This document shows, in pieces, positions 56,222 to 64,000 of a DNA stretch of 64,000 bases; positions within the stretch are counted from its first letter, which is position 1; the number at the start of each line of letters is the position of its first letter. The notes under the pieces are model-generated. The model did no database searches. It saw only the letters and a list, made by a program, of their open reading frames with translations, and was not told the DNA's origin. The DNA comes from Thiogranum sp. (GTDB lineage Bacteria; Pseudomonadota; Gammaproteobacteria; DSM-19610), in NCBI GenBank assembly GCA_030148775.1, contig JASBST010000005.1, positions 1 to 64,000 of the forward strand. Direction: 5' to 3'. The translations under genes and the position numbers were made by a program.

Positions 56222-57129
56222 ACCGGGGGCGAGCGATAGGCGAATGCCGGGTCCAATTGTGCTGTCACCAGGCGGTCGATGGTCTCTATCTGACCGGGAT
56301 CGAAATAGTCCCGGTATCCCCCCACCTTTGCGCGTCTTGCCTTGAACGAATCCGGGTTGTTGATATCCGCGGCCACCAAGCGGCTGTCGCTGTTCTCGCC
56401 GTTCATTTCGCGTTGTTTCATTTTTTCGAATTCCGTATAGGCGACGACTTCGGCTACTTCGTCCGCGGCGGGTGTTTCGCCGAGCGTGCGCAGGACCTGT
56501 TCCAGATATTTTTCAGTGTCGGTACGCAGATCCTCGTAACGGTACAGCGCCAGTTGGGGAATGTTCGTGGCTTGCGCGCGCCAGCGGTTCATGAACGCCA
56601 TGATGGCGGGCAGGCCGGAATCAGGATTCAGGACGAACTCATACATGGAAATTTCGCTGCCATGCGGCGGCATGTTGTCCAGCATTTTGTTGTGGGGTTT
56701 GACCCGGTGAAGCCAGTGGAAATACAGCGAGACGGCAACGTCGCGCGGATCCCTGACCAGCAAAATCACCGGCTTGTCCCGAAATACCGACTGTTCCGGC
56801 CCGTCCGGCCCGGTGTAGTGGCGCAGATAGCGGTCGTGGGTGAACAGAATCGCCGGCACTTCCGGCCGCAGCCGGTGGAGGTTGTCGTAATTCAACAGGC
56901 GACTCTCGGCCAGCCCGTAGCGGCGCTGATAAAAGCGCGACAGCATCACGCGCAGCCAGGTACGGCCGCACTTCTCATAAGAAACCACCACGGCGTCGGC
57001 CTTTCCGAGTCGATAGCACTCCTCGCGCCCACGCAACCAGCGCTCAATGCTGATTTTCGATTGCAACGGTAGCGGCGTGTACTGCAGCGCTTTTTTGCGA
57101 ATGAATTTAGGCAGGGCTAGCGGCAGCAC
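56218..57129 (-). CDS. Sulfotransferase (PAPS-dependent)
   Basis: A 303-residue cytoplasmic protein of the sulfotransferase family. The 5'-phosphosulfate loop is VVSYEKCGRTWLRVML near residue 47, the 3'-phosphate element is VILLVRDPRDVAVSLYFHW, and YRYEDLRTD and VGGYRDYFDPGQ follow the usual later positions. It should transfer sulfate from PAPS to a sugar or lipid hydroxyl. Placed beside an O-antigen-ligase-like gene and near Spt-like genes, the acceptor is probably an envelope glycolipid. No PAPS-synthesis genes are in the window. Confidence 0.87.
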   Translation of the reverse strand: MLPLALPKFIRKKALQYTPLPLQSKISIERWLRGREECYRLGKADAVVVSYEKCGRTWLRVMLSRFYQRRYGLAESRLLNYDNLHRLRPEVPAILFTHDRYLRHYTGPDGPEQSVFRDKPVILLVRDPRDVAVSLYFHWLHRVKPHNKMLDNMPPHGSEISMYEFVLNPDSGLPAIMAFMNRWRAQATNIPQLALYRYEDLRTDTEKYLEQVLRTLGETPAADEVAEVVAYTEFEKMKQREMNGENSDSRLVAADINNPDSFKARRAKVGGYRDYFDPGQIETIDRLVTAQLDPAFAYRSPPV

Positions 57130-57441
57130 AGATTCGTCACCAAGATTTGAGTCGTTTTCCAGTCAGGCGGTTCCCACCCGGTGCCGCCATCGGCGGATTA
57201 TACAGAATCGTCGCGGCTATAGGCATTTCCGCCGGCGACCGTCCGCGCAAAATTTGGTCGCGGCCCGTGTCGTTGGCGCCCCGCCTTTCGCTGGATTCCC
57301 GGCGAACAGATGCGGTATGCTTGGCCGGGCTTGGGCGTGCCTCGGGGAGTGGCGGCTCGAGACTCAGTGAGATCGCGCCCTTTGCGCCAATCCCAGGTTC
57401 CATGGACCAACATCCCGCCTGCGTCGCGATAAGAGGATCGC
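57130..57441. other. Intergenic region, 312 bases
   Basis: Divergent promoter region between the sulfotransferase and methyltransferase genes. A minus-strand open frame crosses it but lacks recognisable protein sequence and a ribosome site. No promoter or repeat stands out. Confidence 0.4.
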
Positions 57442-58113
57442 ATGTATAACCGAAGCAATCCCAGCCCCGAATATCTCGACATGGTGCATATGTACGAAAC
57501 CCTGCATGTGGAGGGCGAGCACTCGGCGGGCAAGTCGGGTAAGGAGACGTTTCCGGGAAAAATGCTGATCAAGCACGCCCCCGGGATCAAGGATATGATC
57601 GATCGTCTCGGCGCGGACTCCATCCTCGATTATGGCGCCGGCAAGGGTCAGGGCTATCTGCAAAAGAACCTTCAGTTGACGCGGTCGCTCAAAGTCGAAA
57701 GCGTCCAGGGGTACTGGGGGGTGAGCGAAATCCGTTGTTATGATCCCGGCTACGAGCCGTTCAGCGAGTTGCCCGGCGGGCAGTTCGACGGCGTGATCTG
57801 TACCGATGTGCTCGAGCACATCACCGAGCCGGACGTGCCCTGGGTGATCGAGGAAATGTTCACCTATGCGCGCAAGTTCGTCTATGCCAATGTGGCCTGC
57901 TTCCCGGCGGTCAAACTGCTTCCCAACGGACAGAACGCCCATTGCACGTTGCATCCACCCGAATGGTGGGCCGGTGTGGTACACGCCGTGGCCATGCGTC
58001 ACCCCGAAATTTCCTATCGTCTGGTCATGACCACCAAAACCGGTCGGCGCAAGAAATTCGGTTTTGCCAGGAACCGTAAATCGGTCCACCACACGGTGGA
58101 GCGCCTGGTTTAA
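57442..58113 (+). CDS. SAM-dependent methyltransferase, class I
   Basis: A 223-residue protein with a Rossmann methyltransferase core. Motif I is SILDYGAGKGQGYL, an acidic motif follows in IRCYDPGYEPF, and motif IV is DGVICTDVLEHITEPDVPW. The leader residues include HVEGEHSAGKSGKETFPG, as in small methyltransferases of polysaccharide clusters. The ATG at 57442 has GAGG upstream. Substrate unknown; neighbours suggest a surface lipid or glycan. Confidence 0.8.
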   Translation: MYNRSNPSPEYLDMVHMYETLHVEGEHSAGKSGKETFPGKMLIKHAPGIKDMIDRLGADSILDYGAGKGQGYLQKNLQLTRSLKVESVQGYWGVSEIRCYDPGYEPFSELPGGQFDGVICTDVLEHITEPDVPWVIEEMFTYARKFVYANVACFPAVKLLPNGQNAHCTLHPPEWWAGVVHAVAMRHPEISYRLVMTTKTGRRKKFGFARNRKSVHHTVERLV

Positions 58114-58139
58114 AACGGCCGCTGGTCGCCGGCCCGTCC

Positions 58140-59285
58140 TTATGGCGCCCGGTCGGCCCGCGCGGGCAGCAGGGCAAGGATTCGGTCGCGCGCGCGGATC
58201 AGTTCGTCGGCTAACCCCTGGGCTGGTGGTGCGTTGAAAGTTTCGCCGCAACGCACCGCGTAACCGCCTGCAATCAACGACTCGTGAATCCGGCCAAGGT
58301 CGCGCGAAAAGCCGACGATGCCGCTGCGGTACAATAACCTGCCCAAAAATCCGTACAACCGGTTGCCGGGCGGGCTATGCGCGGGCGCGTGCAGACGCCG
58401 GGTGATTGCGCCCCAGAGACGGCTGTGCCAAGGCGACGGCAGCGGAAAGATCGCCAGCGGTTTGCCGCAATCGGCCACCTCCAGCATCATCGATACGCTA
58501 TCGCCGGTGACGACGAAATAATCGGCCAGTTGCAGGAACGCCTGATAGGGATTTTCCGCCGCGTCGGGCTGCCACCGATAGAGACTGGCGCCCGCCGGCA
58601 GGCGCCGGCGCAGTGTTTCCACAACGACGGACGGGGTGCGTCGGCTGGTGGAGAAGTACAGAGTGCCCCCCAGCCGTGCCTGCAGGGTGCGACAGCAGTG
58701 CAGCAGCGCCTCTACCGTGTCGGTGTCGAACACAAACGGTCGCGTCGGTCCGCCGATCAGCACCACGATCAATGGCCCCGGCAGCGATTGCAGTCGCGCC
58801 CGCCAGTTGTCCGCGGCTGCGGCGACGGCCTGTTTGTCGGCGCGCATCAAGGGCAATGAAAGCCGCTGGACGTTAGGCATTTCGGGGAGACTGTACTGCG
58901 GCAATGTGACCACCAGATCAAAACGTTCCAGCCAGCGGCGCGGACGACCGATCAGCACCAGGCGTGTCGTTGGCGACTGCTGCTTGATCCATAGCGCCGC
59001 CATGGAATGACGCCGGCCTACGGTGATCATCAGATCGGGCCAGGGGGCGGCCAGCAGATCGGAGCGCGCCGGATCCAGGTGCTCCAGCGTGGCGCGAAAA
59101 CGCGGTTTGCCGATTTCGTAGGCGGGCAACGGCCGCAGTCGTTTGATCTCATAGGGCAGGCCGAGCGATTCGGCGATACGCAGCACCTGGGCATTGTCAC
59201 CGAGCTTGTCGCCGATGATCAGCCATATCAGCGGTGTCTCGCCCGCGGATCTGTCCTGGGGTTGCCTGTTGTCCATGTTTTTCAC
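58140..59285 (-). CDS. ELM1-family protein (third paralogue)
   Basis: A 381-residue member of the ELM1/DUF1022 family, the most divergent of the three here. Shared text: IIGDKLGDNAQVLRIAESLG, APWPDLMITVGRRHS, DLVVTLPQYSLPEMPNVQ, VLIGGPTRPFVF and YFVVTGDSVSMMLEVADCGKP. Possible glycosyltransferase-like role, unproven. It lies 10 bases downstream of the nucleotidyltransferase-like gene on the same strand, so it is probably in an operon with the lipid kinase; this ties the family to the sphingolipid-like genes. Confidence 0.75.
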   Translation of the reverse strand: MKNMDNRQPQDRSAGETPLIWLIIGDKLGDNAQVLRIAESLGLPYEIKRLRPLPAYEIGKPRFRATLEHLDPARSDLLAAPWPDLMITVGRRHSMAALWIKQQSPTTRLVLIGRPRRWLERFDLVVTLPQYSLPEMPNVQRLSLPLMRADKQAVAAAADNWRARLQSLPGPLIVVLIGGPTRPFVFDTDTVEALLHCCRTLQARLGGTLYFSTSRRTPSVVVETLRRRLPAGASLYRWQPDAAENPYQAFLQLADYFVVTGDSVSMMLEVADCGKPLAIFPLPSPWHSRLWGAITRRLHAPAHSPPGNRLYGFLGRLLYRSGIVGFSRDLGRIHESLIAGGYAVRCGETFNAPPAQGLADELIRARDRILALLPARADRAP

Positions 59286-59295
59286 TCGCCGCCGG

Positions 59296-60249
59296 TCACC
59301 GGAAGATGCCGCGCCGGTACAAGTCCCAGAACAGCCCCCATACGAAGATAAGTGGATAACGTCTCACCCTTGCGGGTATTTCGATACGCTGTCCGGAATG
59401 ACGCTCGAGTTTCCAGGCGGCGTAGTCCAGCGCGCCGTCGAAGGTGAAAAGTGCTTTCAACAGGCGCGCCACCGACAATAGTTTTCCTTGCCCGGTGCGC
59501 ACGACCCAGGCGGCGCGGCAACCTCTGCGCCGGGCGCTCGATACAGCCAGCCGATAGTATCCCCGCGCATCGAGCTCCAGGGGCAAGCTCAGTGCCGGCA
59601 GCGCCAGACGGGTGACTTCCAGATACCATGTGCGCCCGGCTCTGGCCAGTTCGTTCGCGCGTTCGCCGGACTCGGGGCGCAGCTCGGCGCGATAGCTCAG
59701 CCGCAGGGCGGCGCGCCACAGCGCCTCGATATCGCCCTGGGCATCGGCGCACGGCAGGGTGCGTTCCAGAAACGTATGAATGGCCAGTGCCAGGCAGTCG
59801 CCGACGCTGCGCTGCGTGGTCTCGTCGCGCGTCCAGGCAATGGCGGTAGGTTGGCTGAAGCGTCCCCAGAAATAGGAATGAAACCAGCGCCGGGAACAGG
59901 CCTTGCGCAGTTGAGTAAGGGTTATCACGGCGTACTTGCAGCGCAGCGTGCGCTCCTCGACGGGTACTTCGGTGTAGAACACATTCGGGGGTAACAGGCG
60001 ATTCCACAGCGCGCCCAAGCCCCCCCGGTTCACGCAGCGATAATCACCGACAACCAGATACAGATCGACCAGGCCGTCGAAAGGGTCGCCGCCGCGCAGG
60101 CAGGAGCCATAAAACAGCACCGCTTGCACACAGCCGCCATGCCGCGCGCGCAGCGCGTCGATCAGAAACCCGAGCGCGGGGTGCTGCGGGGCCGGGGTCA
60201 GGGCCGCGAGGGCACGGGTCAGCGGTGCGAGTTTGGCGGTCGTTTCCAC
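59296..60249 (-). CDS. Nucleotidyltransferase-fold hypothetical protein of the lipid cluster
   Basis: A 317-residue protein not recognised with certainty. Early residues FYGSCLRGGDPFDGLVDLYL match the pattern of the Pol-beta nucleotidyltransferase fold (GS loop and following acidic pair), with helical and Arg-rich sequence after. The start was set at the GTG at 60249, where AGGA overlaps the stop codon of the kinase gene (TAGGAAACGTG), giving translational coupling; an ATG at 60276 is the alternative. Coupling to the lipid kinase implies a role in the same head-group pathway. Confidence 0.6.
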   Translation of the reverse strand: METTAKLAPLTRALAALTPAPQHPALGFLIDALRARHGGCVQAVLFYGSCLRGGDPFDGLVDLYLVVGDYRCVNRGGLGALWNRLLPPNVFYTEVPVEERTLRCKYAVITLTQLRKACSRRWFHSYFWGRFSQPTAIAWTRDETTQRSVGDCLALAIHTFLERTLPCADAQGDIEALWRAALRLSYRAELRPESGERANELARAGRTWYLEVTRLALPALSLPLELDARGYYRLAVSSARRRGCRAAWVVRTGQGKLLSVARLLKALFTFDGALDYAAWKLERHSGQRIEIPARVRRYPLIFVWGLFWDLYRRGIFR

Positions 60250-60254
60250 GTTTC

Positions 60255-61256
60255 CTAGCGTTTGCTGCGGATACAATCGATGCTACCGCCATCGCTGATG
60301 ATCAGCGGTCCCTGTTCGCGACTGGCGTGGTGCATTTCGCCGTCCAACGTGAACATGGCGTCCATCCAGAGGCGGATAGTCCCGGCATTATGACTGAAAT
60401 AGCCGTTGTCCGCGCAAACATGGCGATTCGGCCTGCCGCGTAGCAGGGCCGGGAAGGCGCGCAGGACGCGCTGGGCCGGATGCTCCATCCAGGTACAGCG
60501 CAACGCCTGGGGCTCGTGCCCCCAGAAAGGGCGCAGGCCGAGAAACAGCCGCTGCAGGGTCGTGATCAGCAGCTGTATCACCGGTCGGTCCGGCCCCAGT
60601 TCGCGCTCGTCCAGCGCGATCCCTATCGGCGTCGGTGCGGCGAAACGGGTATCGCGCCGTACAATTCCCCATAGGGTGCGCAAAACCACCAGTCCGGGTG
60701 CCAACTCGTCGCGTATACCCAGGGTGTGGATGTTCTGGTGGCAGTACTCGATACCGTTGACGATGGTCCCGGTGCCGAAAAACATGCCGTAAAGCGGTGT
60801 TTCTCCCACCGCGCCGGTGATCCGCAACAATGCCCGCTGCACGCGTTCGCAGCCGCTGTGGTCGCCGTCGGCCCAGGCGCAGAGCTGCCGCACACCGTCG
60901 GTCAGCGAACCGCGCAGACCGGCGTCGGCGGCGTTAATGTTGGTGGTGCCGCCGGGTAACAGTATGATCGTTGGGGTTTGAGCGAAGGGTCTGTCCGTGA
61001 ATAAGGCGGTGAACACATGCGCGACCGTGCCGTCGCCGCCATTTACCGCCAGCGTGTTCACCCCCAGGCGGGCGAACTGCTCCAGTATGCCGCCGATATC
61101 GCCATGCCCGGCGGTGACGCGATGGTGGATGCGCGGATGATTTGCGACAATGGTTTCCACTTCGTGCAGACTGGCGCGATTACGCCGGCTATTGGGATTG
61201 CTGATCAGGCCAACGACAGGGCGGCGGGAGTCGGGTTGTGAAGGCTGCGGATTCAA
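60255..61256 (-). CDS. Diacylglycerol/ceramide kinase-like lipid kinase
   Basis: A 333-residue protein with the DAGK catalytic fold: LISNPNSRRNRASL at the start, the nucleotide loop AVNGGDGTVAHV and LLPGGTTNINAAD, and a C-terminal beta domain with WMDAMFTLDGEMHHA. DAGK-like enzymes phosphorylate diacylglycerol, sphingoid bases or ceramide; the Caulobacter ceramide kinase CpgB belongs to this broad fold. The NTP-transferase and GNAT genes nearby and the Spt-like gene elsewhere in the cluster favour ceramide. It heads a three-gene minus-strand operon. Confidence 0.75.
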   Translation of the reverse strand: MNPQPSQPDSRRPVVGLISNPNSRRNRASLHEVETIVANHPRIHHRVTAGHGDIGGILEQFARLGVNTLAVNGGDGTVAHVFTALFTDRPFAQTPTIILLPGGTTNINAADAGLRGSLTDGVRQLCAWADGDHSGCERVQRALLRITGAVGETPLYGMFFGTGTIVNGIEYCHQNIHTLGIRDELAPGLVVLRTLWGIVRRDTRFAAPTPIGIALDERELGPDRPVIQLLITTLQRLFLGLRPFWGHEPQALRCTWMEHPAQRVLRAFPALLRGRPNRHVCADNGYFSHNAGTIRLWMDAMFTLDGEMHHASREQGPLIISDGGSIDCIRSKR

Positions 61257-61337
61257 CGGACGTGGGCGGACGGTTTATGGTGAGTGCGGGCATCGTAATG
61301 CAACCGGCCCGTTTCAACAAATAATGGCAGGACGGAA

Positions 61338-62300
61338 ATGAATATGCGGGAAAAGTCGGCGTCGGACAGCTTGTGCATCGCCCATCTGTCCGATCCTCAC
61401 CTGACTTCGTTGCACGGGGCGCGCTGGTGGCAGCTGATCAACAAGCGCTGGCTGGGGTATCGCTCATGGCGGCGCAAGCGGCGCGATCAGCACAGCAGCG
61501 AAGTCCTCGACGCGCTGTTGCAGGATCTGCGCGCCACCTGTCCCGAGCACGTGCTTATCACTGGTGATCTTACCCATATCGCCTTACCCGACGAGTTCCG
61601 CCAGGCGCGCCGGTGGCTGGATCGGCTGGGCAGCGGCGAGACGGTCAGCGTCATTCCCGGCAACCACGACGCCTATGTGCGCACGGCATGGCGCAAGACC
61701 TGGGCGCATTGGCTGCCGTATATGGAGTCGGATCCCGCCTGGCGGTCGCCGGGCCGCGGCCGCAAGCTGTTCCCCAGCTTGCGGGTACGCAACGGCGTGG
61801 CCCTGATCGGTCTGTCAAGCGCGGTGCCGACGGCGCCGCTGGTGGCCAATGGCCGGTTGGGGGCCCGCCAGCGCGAGCGTCTGGTGCGTATTCTCAGGCA
61901 AACCGGCGAACGCGGACTGTTCCGTCTGGTGTTTTTGCACCACCCGCCGCGACCGCAGGATGAAAACTGGCGCCGGCGCCTCACTGATGGCAGCGCCTTG
62001 TGCGAAATACTGTGCCGGGAAGGCGCCGAGCTGGTGCTGCACGGTCACGGACATATCAACGCACGGACCAGCATCGACTGCGCATCGGGCGAGATCCCGG
62101 TCTACGGCATCCCTTCAGCTTCGGCGGTCGGGCACAAACCGGGTCACTGTGCCCAATACTATGTGTATCGTCTGCTGCGCGCGCAGGGGCACTGGCAGGT
62201 ACAGGTGAACGTACGCGGCTGGCAGCCGGAGGCGGGCGTCTTCGCGCCGGTCGGCGAACATCAGTTGCGCGTGCCGGCGATGCCTTCCACCAATTGCTGA
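61338..62300 (+). CDS. Calcineurin-like metallophosphoesterase
   Basis: A 320-residue two-metal phosphoesterase. Motifs in order: HLSDPHLTSLHG (DxH), VLITGDLTHIA (GD), VIPGNHDAYV (GNHD), FLHHPPRP (H) and HGHGHINART (GHxH). All metal ligands appear to be present. The family is broad; in this neighbourhood a lipid or nucleotide-lipid phosphate is the likely substrate. The start at 61338 (MNMREKSAS) could also be the second ATG. Its last 40 bases overlap the convergent nucleotidyltransferase gene. Confidence 0.85.
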   Translation: MNMREKSASDSLCIAHLSDPHLTSLHGARWWQLINKRWLGYRSWRRKRRDQHSSEVLDALLQDLRATCPEHVLITGDLTHIALPDEFRQARRWLDRLGSGETVSVIPGNHDAYVRTAWRKTWAHWLPYMESDPAWRSPGRGRKLFPSLRVRNGVALIGLSSAVPTAPLVANGRLGARQRERLVRILRQTGERGLFRLVFLHHPPRPQDENWRRRLTDGSALCEILCREGAELVLHGHGHINARTSIDCASGEIPVYGIPSASAVGHKPGHCAQYYVYRLLRAQGHWQVQVNVRGWQPEAGVFAPVGEHQLRVPAMPSTNC

Positions 62301-63058
62301 TCGGCGATCGAATCGACGTCGATGGCCGCTTCGGGGTAGGGCAGATGGATGGGCGCGATGGACACATCCAGGCGCCGCGAAAGCTGGTCCAGTGCCTGGC
62401 GCAGCGTCATCCATCCCAGCAGATAGCGCAGCACCGACCACCAACCGAGTTGACGGATGATGCGCAGCGGGTTTTTACGCTGTTGTTCGACGTGCCGCCA
62501 GGCGGCCGCCACCCGGTGCGATGCCGGTGTCATAAAGCTGAACAGATTGCAGCCGCAGAAGCCGCCGTCGCGGAATCGTGTGACGGTTTTCTTCGCCGCG
62601 GGAAAGCGTGCCCTGATACCGGCGTAGTCCGTAAGCCCGACACCGACATCGGCACCGCTGGCGAGGGAGCGCTGCAGGAACTCGTCGACGATCTCGGCAC
62701 GCAGCAGCGGGTGGTCCGCGGTGGTGACCAGGACGGCGGTACCGGGGGGCAGGGATTGCATGGCGTTGTACGCGCTGGCGCTCGGACTTTCGCACGGCTC
62801 GGTCCACCGGATCGTGCCGGCCGCCAGCGCGGTGGCCAGGAATTCACTGCCCGCCAGCTGTTCCCGGCGTACGCCCGAGATGACAATGGCATCGACGTGC
62901 CGGCTCGCGCTCAGCGCCGTCACCACCCGTTCCAGCATCGGCGTGCCGTCGATCCTGACCATCGCCTTGCAGCACACTCCGGCCGCGGCGGCCAGTGGAT
63001 CCTGGGCGTTGCGGTCGGCGGCCAGGACGACAGCGGTGAATGTCGCGACCTCGCTCAT
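62261..63058 (-). CDS. MobA-like NTP transferase of the lipid cluster
   Basis: A 265-residue GT-A-like nucleotidyltransferase. It begins AVVLAADRNAQDP, a variant of the LAGG loop, then VCCKAMVRIDGTPMLERVV with the conserved Lys, and VLVTTADHPLLRAEIVDE with the acidic metal motif. Cytidylyl or similar transferases of this type activate phospho-compounds. A phosphoglycerate cytidylyltransferase (CpgD) is known for Caulobacter ceramide phosphoglycerate; I infer a similar role here from context and fold, not from homology measured. It lies 12 bases after the GNAT-like gene, so both are co-transcribed. Confidence 0.7.
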   Translation of the reverse strand: MSEVATFTAVVLAADRNAQDPLAAAAGVCCKAMVRIDGTPMLERVVTALSASRHVDAIVISGVRREQLAGSEFLATALAAGTIRWTEPCESPSASAYNAMQSLPPGTAVLVTTADHPLLRAEIVDEFLQRSLASGADVGVGLTDYAGIRARFPAAKKTVTRFRDGGFCGCNLFSFMTPASHRVAAAWRHVEQQRKNPLRIIRQLGWWSVLRYLLGWMTLRQALDQLSRRLDVSIAPIHLPYPEAAIDVDSIADQQLVEGIAGTRN

Positions 63059-63070
63059 GCCGGTGCGGAA

Positions 63071-64000
63071 TCAGAGATTTTTTTCATACAGGCGGTAGGT
63101 CTTGTAGGCGACACCGCCGAGCGACTCGATAATGTTGCGCATGCCGCTATTGTGTTCCAGGATCCAGGACATTTCCATTTCCCGGATGCCGCGCGCCAGT
63201 ACCGGCCGGCGCAGAACATCGGTGATCATAAAAGAAAGGGCCGGCCCGAACGGCGTGTGGTGGTATTGTTTGCGCACACCCATTAACGGGATGCGCGCCG
63301 AGGTCGGGTAACGCACCTTCAGGCGCCAAAGCAGCTTCAGCCAGCCCAAGGGCAATAGACGTCCATTGAGGTCGGCGATGACTTCATTGATGTTCGGCAG
63401 ACAGACGATCATCGCCGCCGGCGACCCGTCGACCTCGGCGATCTGCACGAAATCATCGTCGATCAAATGGGTCATCGCCTTGCCGACTTCGGCGAATTCC
63501 GCCGCAGTGATGGGTACCATGCCCCAGTTTTCCGACCAGGCGTCGTTGAAGATATCGCGCATCAATTCGAGTTCGGCCGCCAGTCGTTTGCGGTTGAGCG
63601 GGCGGATGGTCACCCGGTCGGCCACCCGGCGTACCAGGCGCTGCATGACTTTGGGGACGTCAAAATCGGGGTGCTGGTGATAGGCCAGCAGATCGACCGC
63701 TTTGCGATAGCCGGCCGCCTCGACGCCGGGTCCGTAATAGGGGCGCCCGTGCGCCATCATGATGCGGGGCGGTGTATCGAACCCATCGATCAATAACCCG
63801 CATTCTTCATTGATGGAGAGATTGAACGGGCCGGTGATGCGTGTCATGCCCTCGTTTCTCAACCATTGTTCCGCACGAGCGAACAATGCGTTGATCACGC
63901 CCTGGTCCTCGACCGCTTCGAAGCAGCCGAAATGTCCGGTATTGTCGCCGAATTTCGCCTGATGCAGCTCGTCGATCTGGGCGCTGATCCGTCCCACCGG
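63071..64000 (-). CDS. GNAT-fold N-acyltransferase, bacterial ceramide synthase-like (partial)
   Basis: At least 309 residues are visible and the N-terminus is beyond the right edge: a Met codon at 63997 is inside the expected coding region, since family members begin earlier. Stretches GHFGCFEAVEDQGVI, GPFNLSINEECGLLIDGF, DTPPRIMMAHGRPYY and SWILEHNSGMRNIIESLGG are those of the large GNAT-like proteins that include the Caulobacter ceramide synthase bCerS, which N-acylates the sphingoid base. The match is by resemblance of the text. It is followed by the nucleotidyltransferase gene on the same strand. Confidence 0.7.
   Translation of the reverse strand, partial: PVGRISAQIDELHQAKFGDNTGHFGCFEAVEDQGVINALFARAEQWLRNEGMTRITGPFNLSINEECGLLIDGFDTPPRIMMAHGRPYYGPGVEAAGYRKAVDLLAYHQHPDFDVPKVMQRLVRRVADRVTIRPLNRKRLAAELELMRDIFNDAWSENWGMVPITAAEFAEVGKAMTHLIDDDFVQIAEVDGSPAAMIVCLPNINEVIADLNGRLLPLGWLKLLWRLKVRYPTSARIPLMGVRKQYHHTPFGPALSFMITDVLRRPVLARGIREMEMSWILEHNSGMRNIIESLGGVAYKTYRLYEKNL

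Noticed and set aside
57130-57441. Minus-strand open frame in the gap before the methyltransferase gene
   Set aside because: No ribosome site, unusual composition and no recognisable protein sequence.

Overview
The window is about 64 kb of GC-rich DNA from a gammaproteobacterium. The evidence is the long PstC and PstA permeases, a PhoB/PhoR-pst regulon with Pho boxes, the class II dihydroorotase, RNase T, Grx4-type glutaredoxin and NhaD. Many features recall sulfur-oxidising lineages (Chromatiales or Acidiferrobacterales type), but the genus cannot be fixed from the sequence. No rRNA, tRNA, CRISPR array or intact insertion sequence was seen.

Layout. 1-4517 is a minus-strand run: egtC-like, egtB-like, a retropepsin-like protease, an AGCS amino acid:cation symporter, an FKBP isomerase and the 5' end of nadC. 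4616-13794 is a phosphate regulon: Pho box, phoB, phoR, Pho box, pstS, then a PilZ gene on the opposite strand, then pstC, pstA, pstB, phoU. 13812-38954 is mainly housekeeping: argF, argD, a PuuD-like membrane protein, an orphan hydantoinase B, a GGDEF protein behind a structured leader, an amidotransferase of the asparagine synthetase family, grxD, nhaD, rnt, a TraB/GumN protein, pyrC, a pyruvate dehydrogenase operon with E2 and E3 fused in one polypeptide, argG, gloA and glcDEF.

39018-42612 is a decayed accessory stretch with lower GC in parts. It holds a frameshifted glycoside-hydrolase-like gene, a TylF-type methyltransferase, the 3' remnant of an MFS-like gene, and imperfect repeats copied from the 5' end of an acyltransferase gene. 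The intact acyltransferase follows at 42613-44598.

44615-64000 is the most interesting part. After murA come a serine palmitoyltransferase-like enzyme and a dedicated acyl carrier protein. At the right end are a DAGK-like lipid kinase, a metallophosphoesterase, a MobA-like nucleotidyltransferase and a partial GNAT-fold protein resembling the bacterial ceramide synthase. Together these resemble the Caulobacter ceramide and ceramide-phosphoglycerate genes. Between the two halves are an MsbA-like ABC exporter, LptF and LptG permeases, an O-antigen-ligase-like protein, a sulfotransferase, a glycosyltransferase, a methyltransferase and three ELM1-family paralogues, one broken by an in-frame stop. 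My inference is a locus that makes, decorates and exports a sphingolipid-based envelope lipid.
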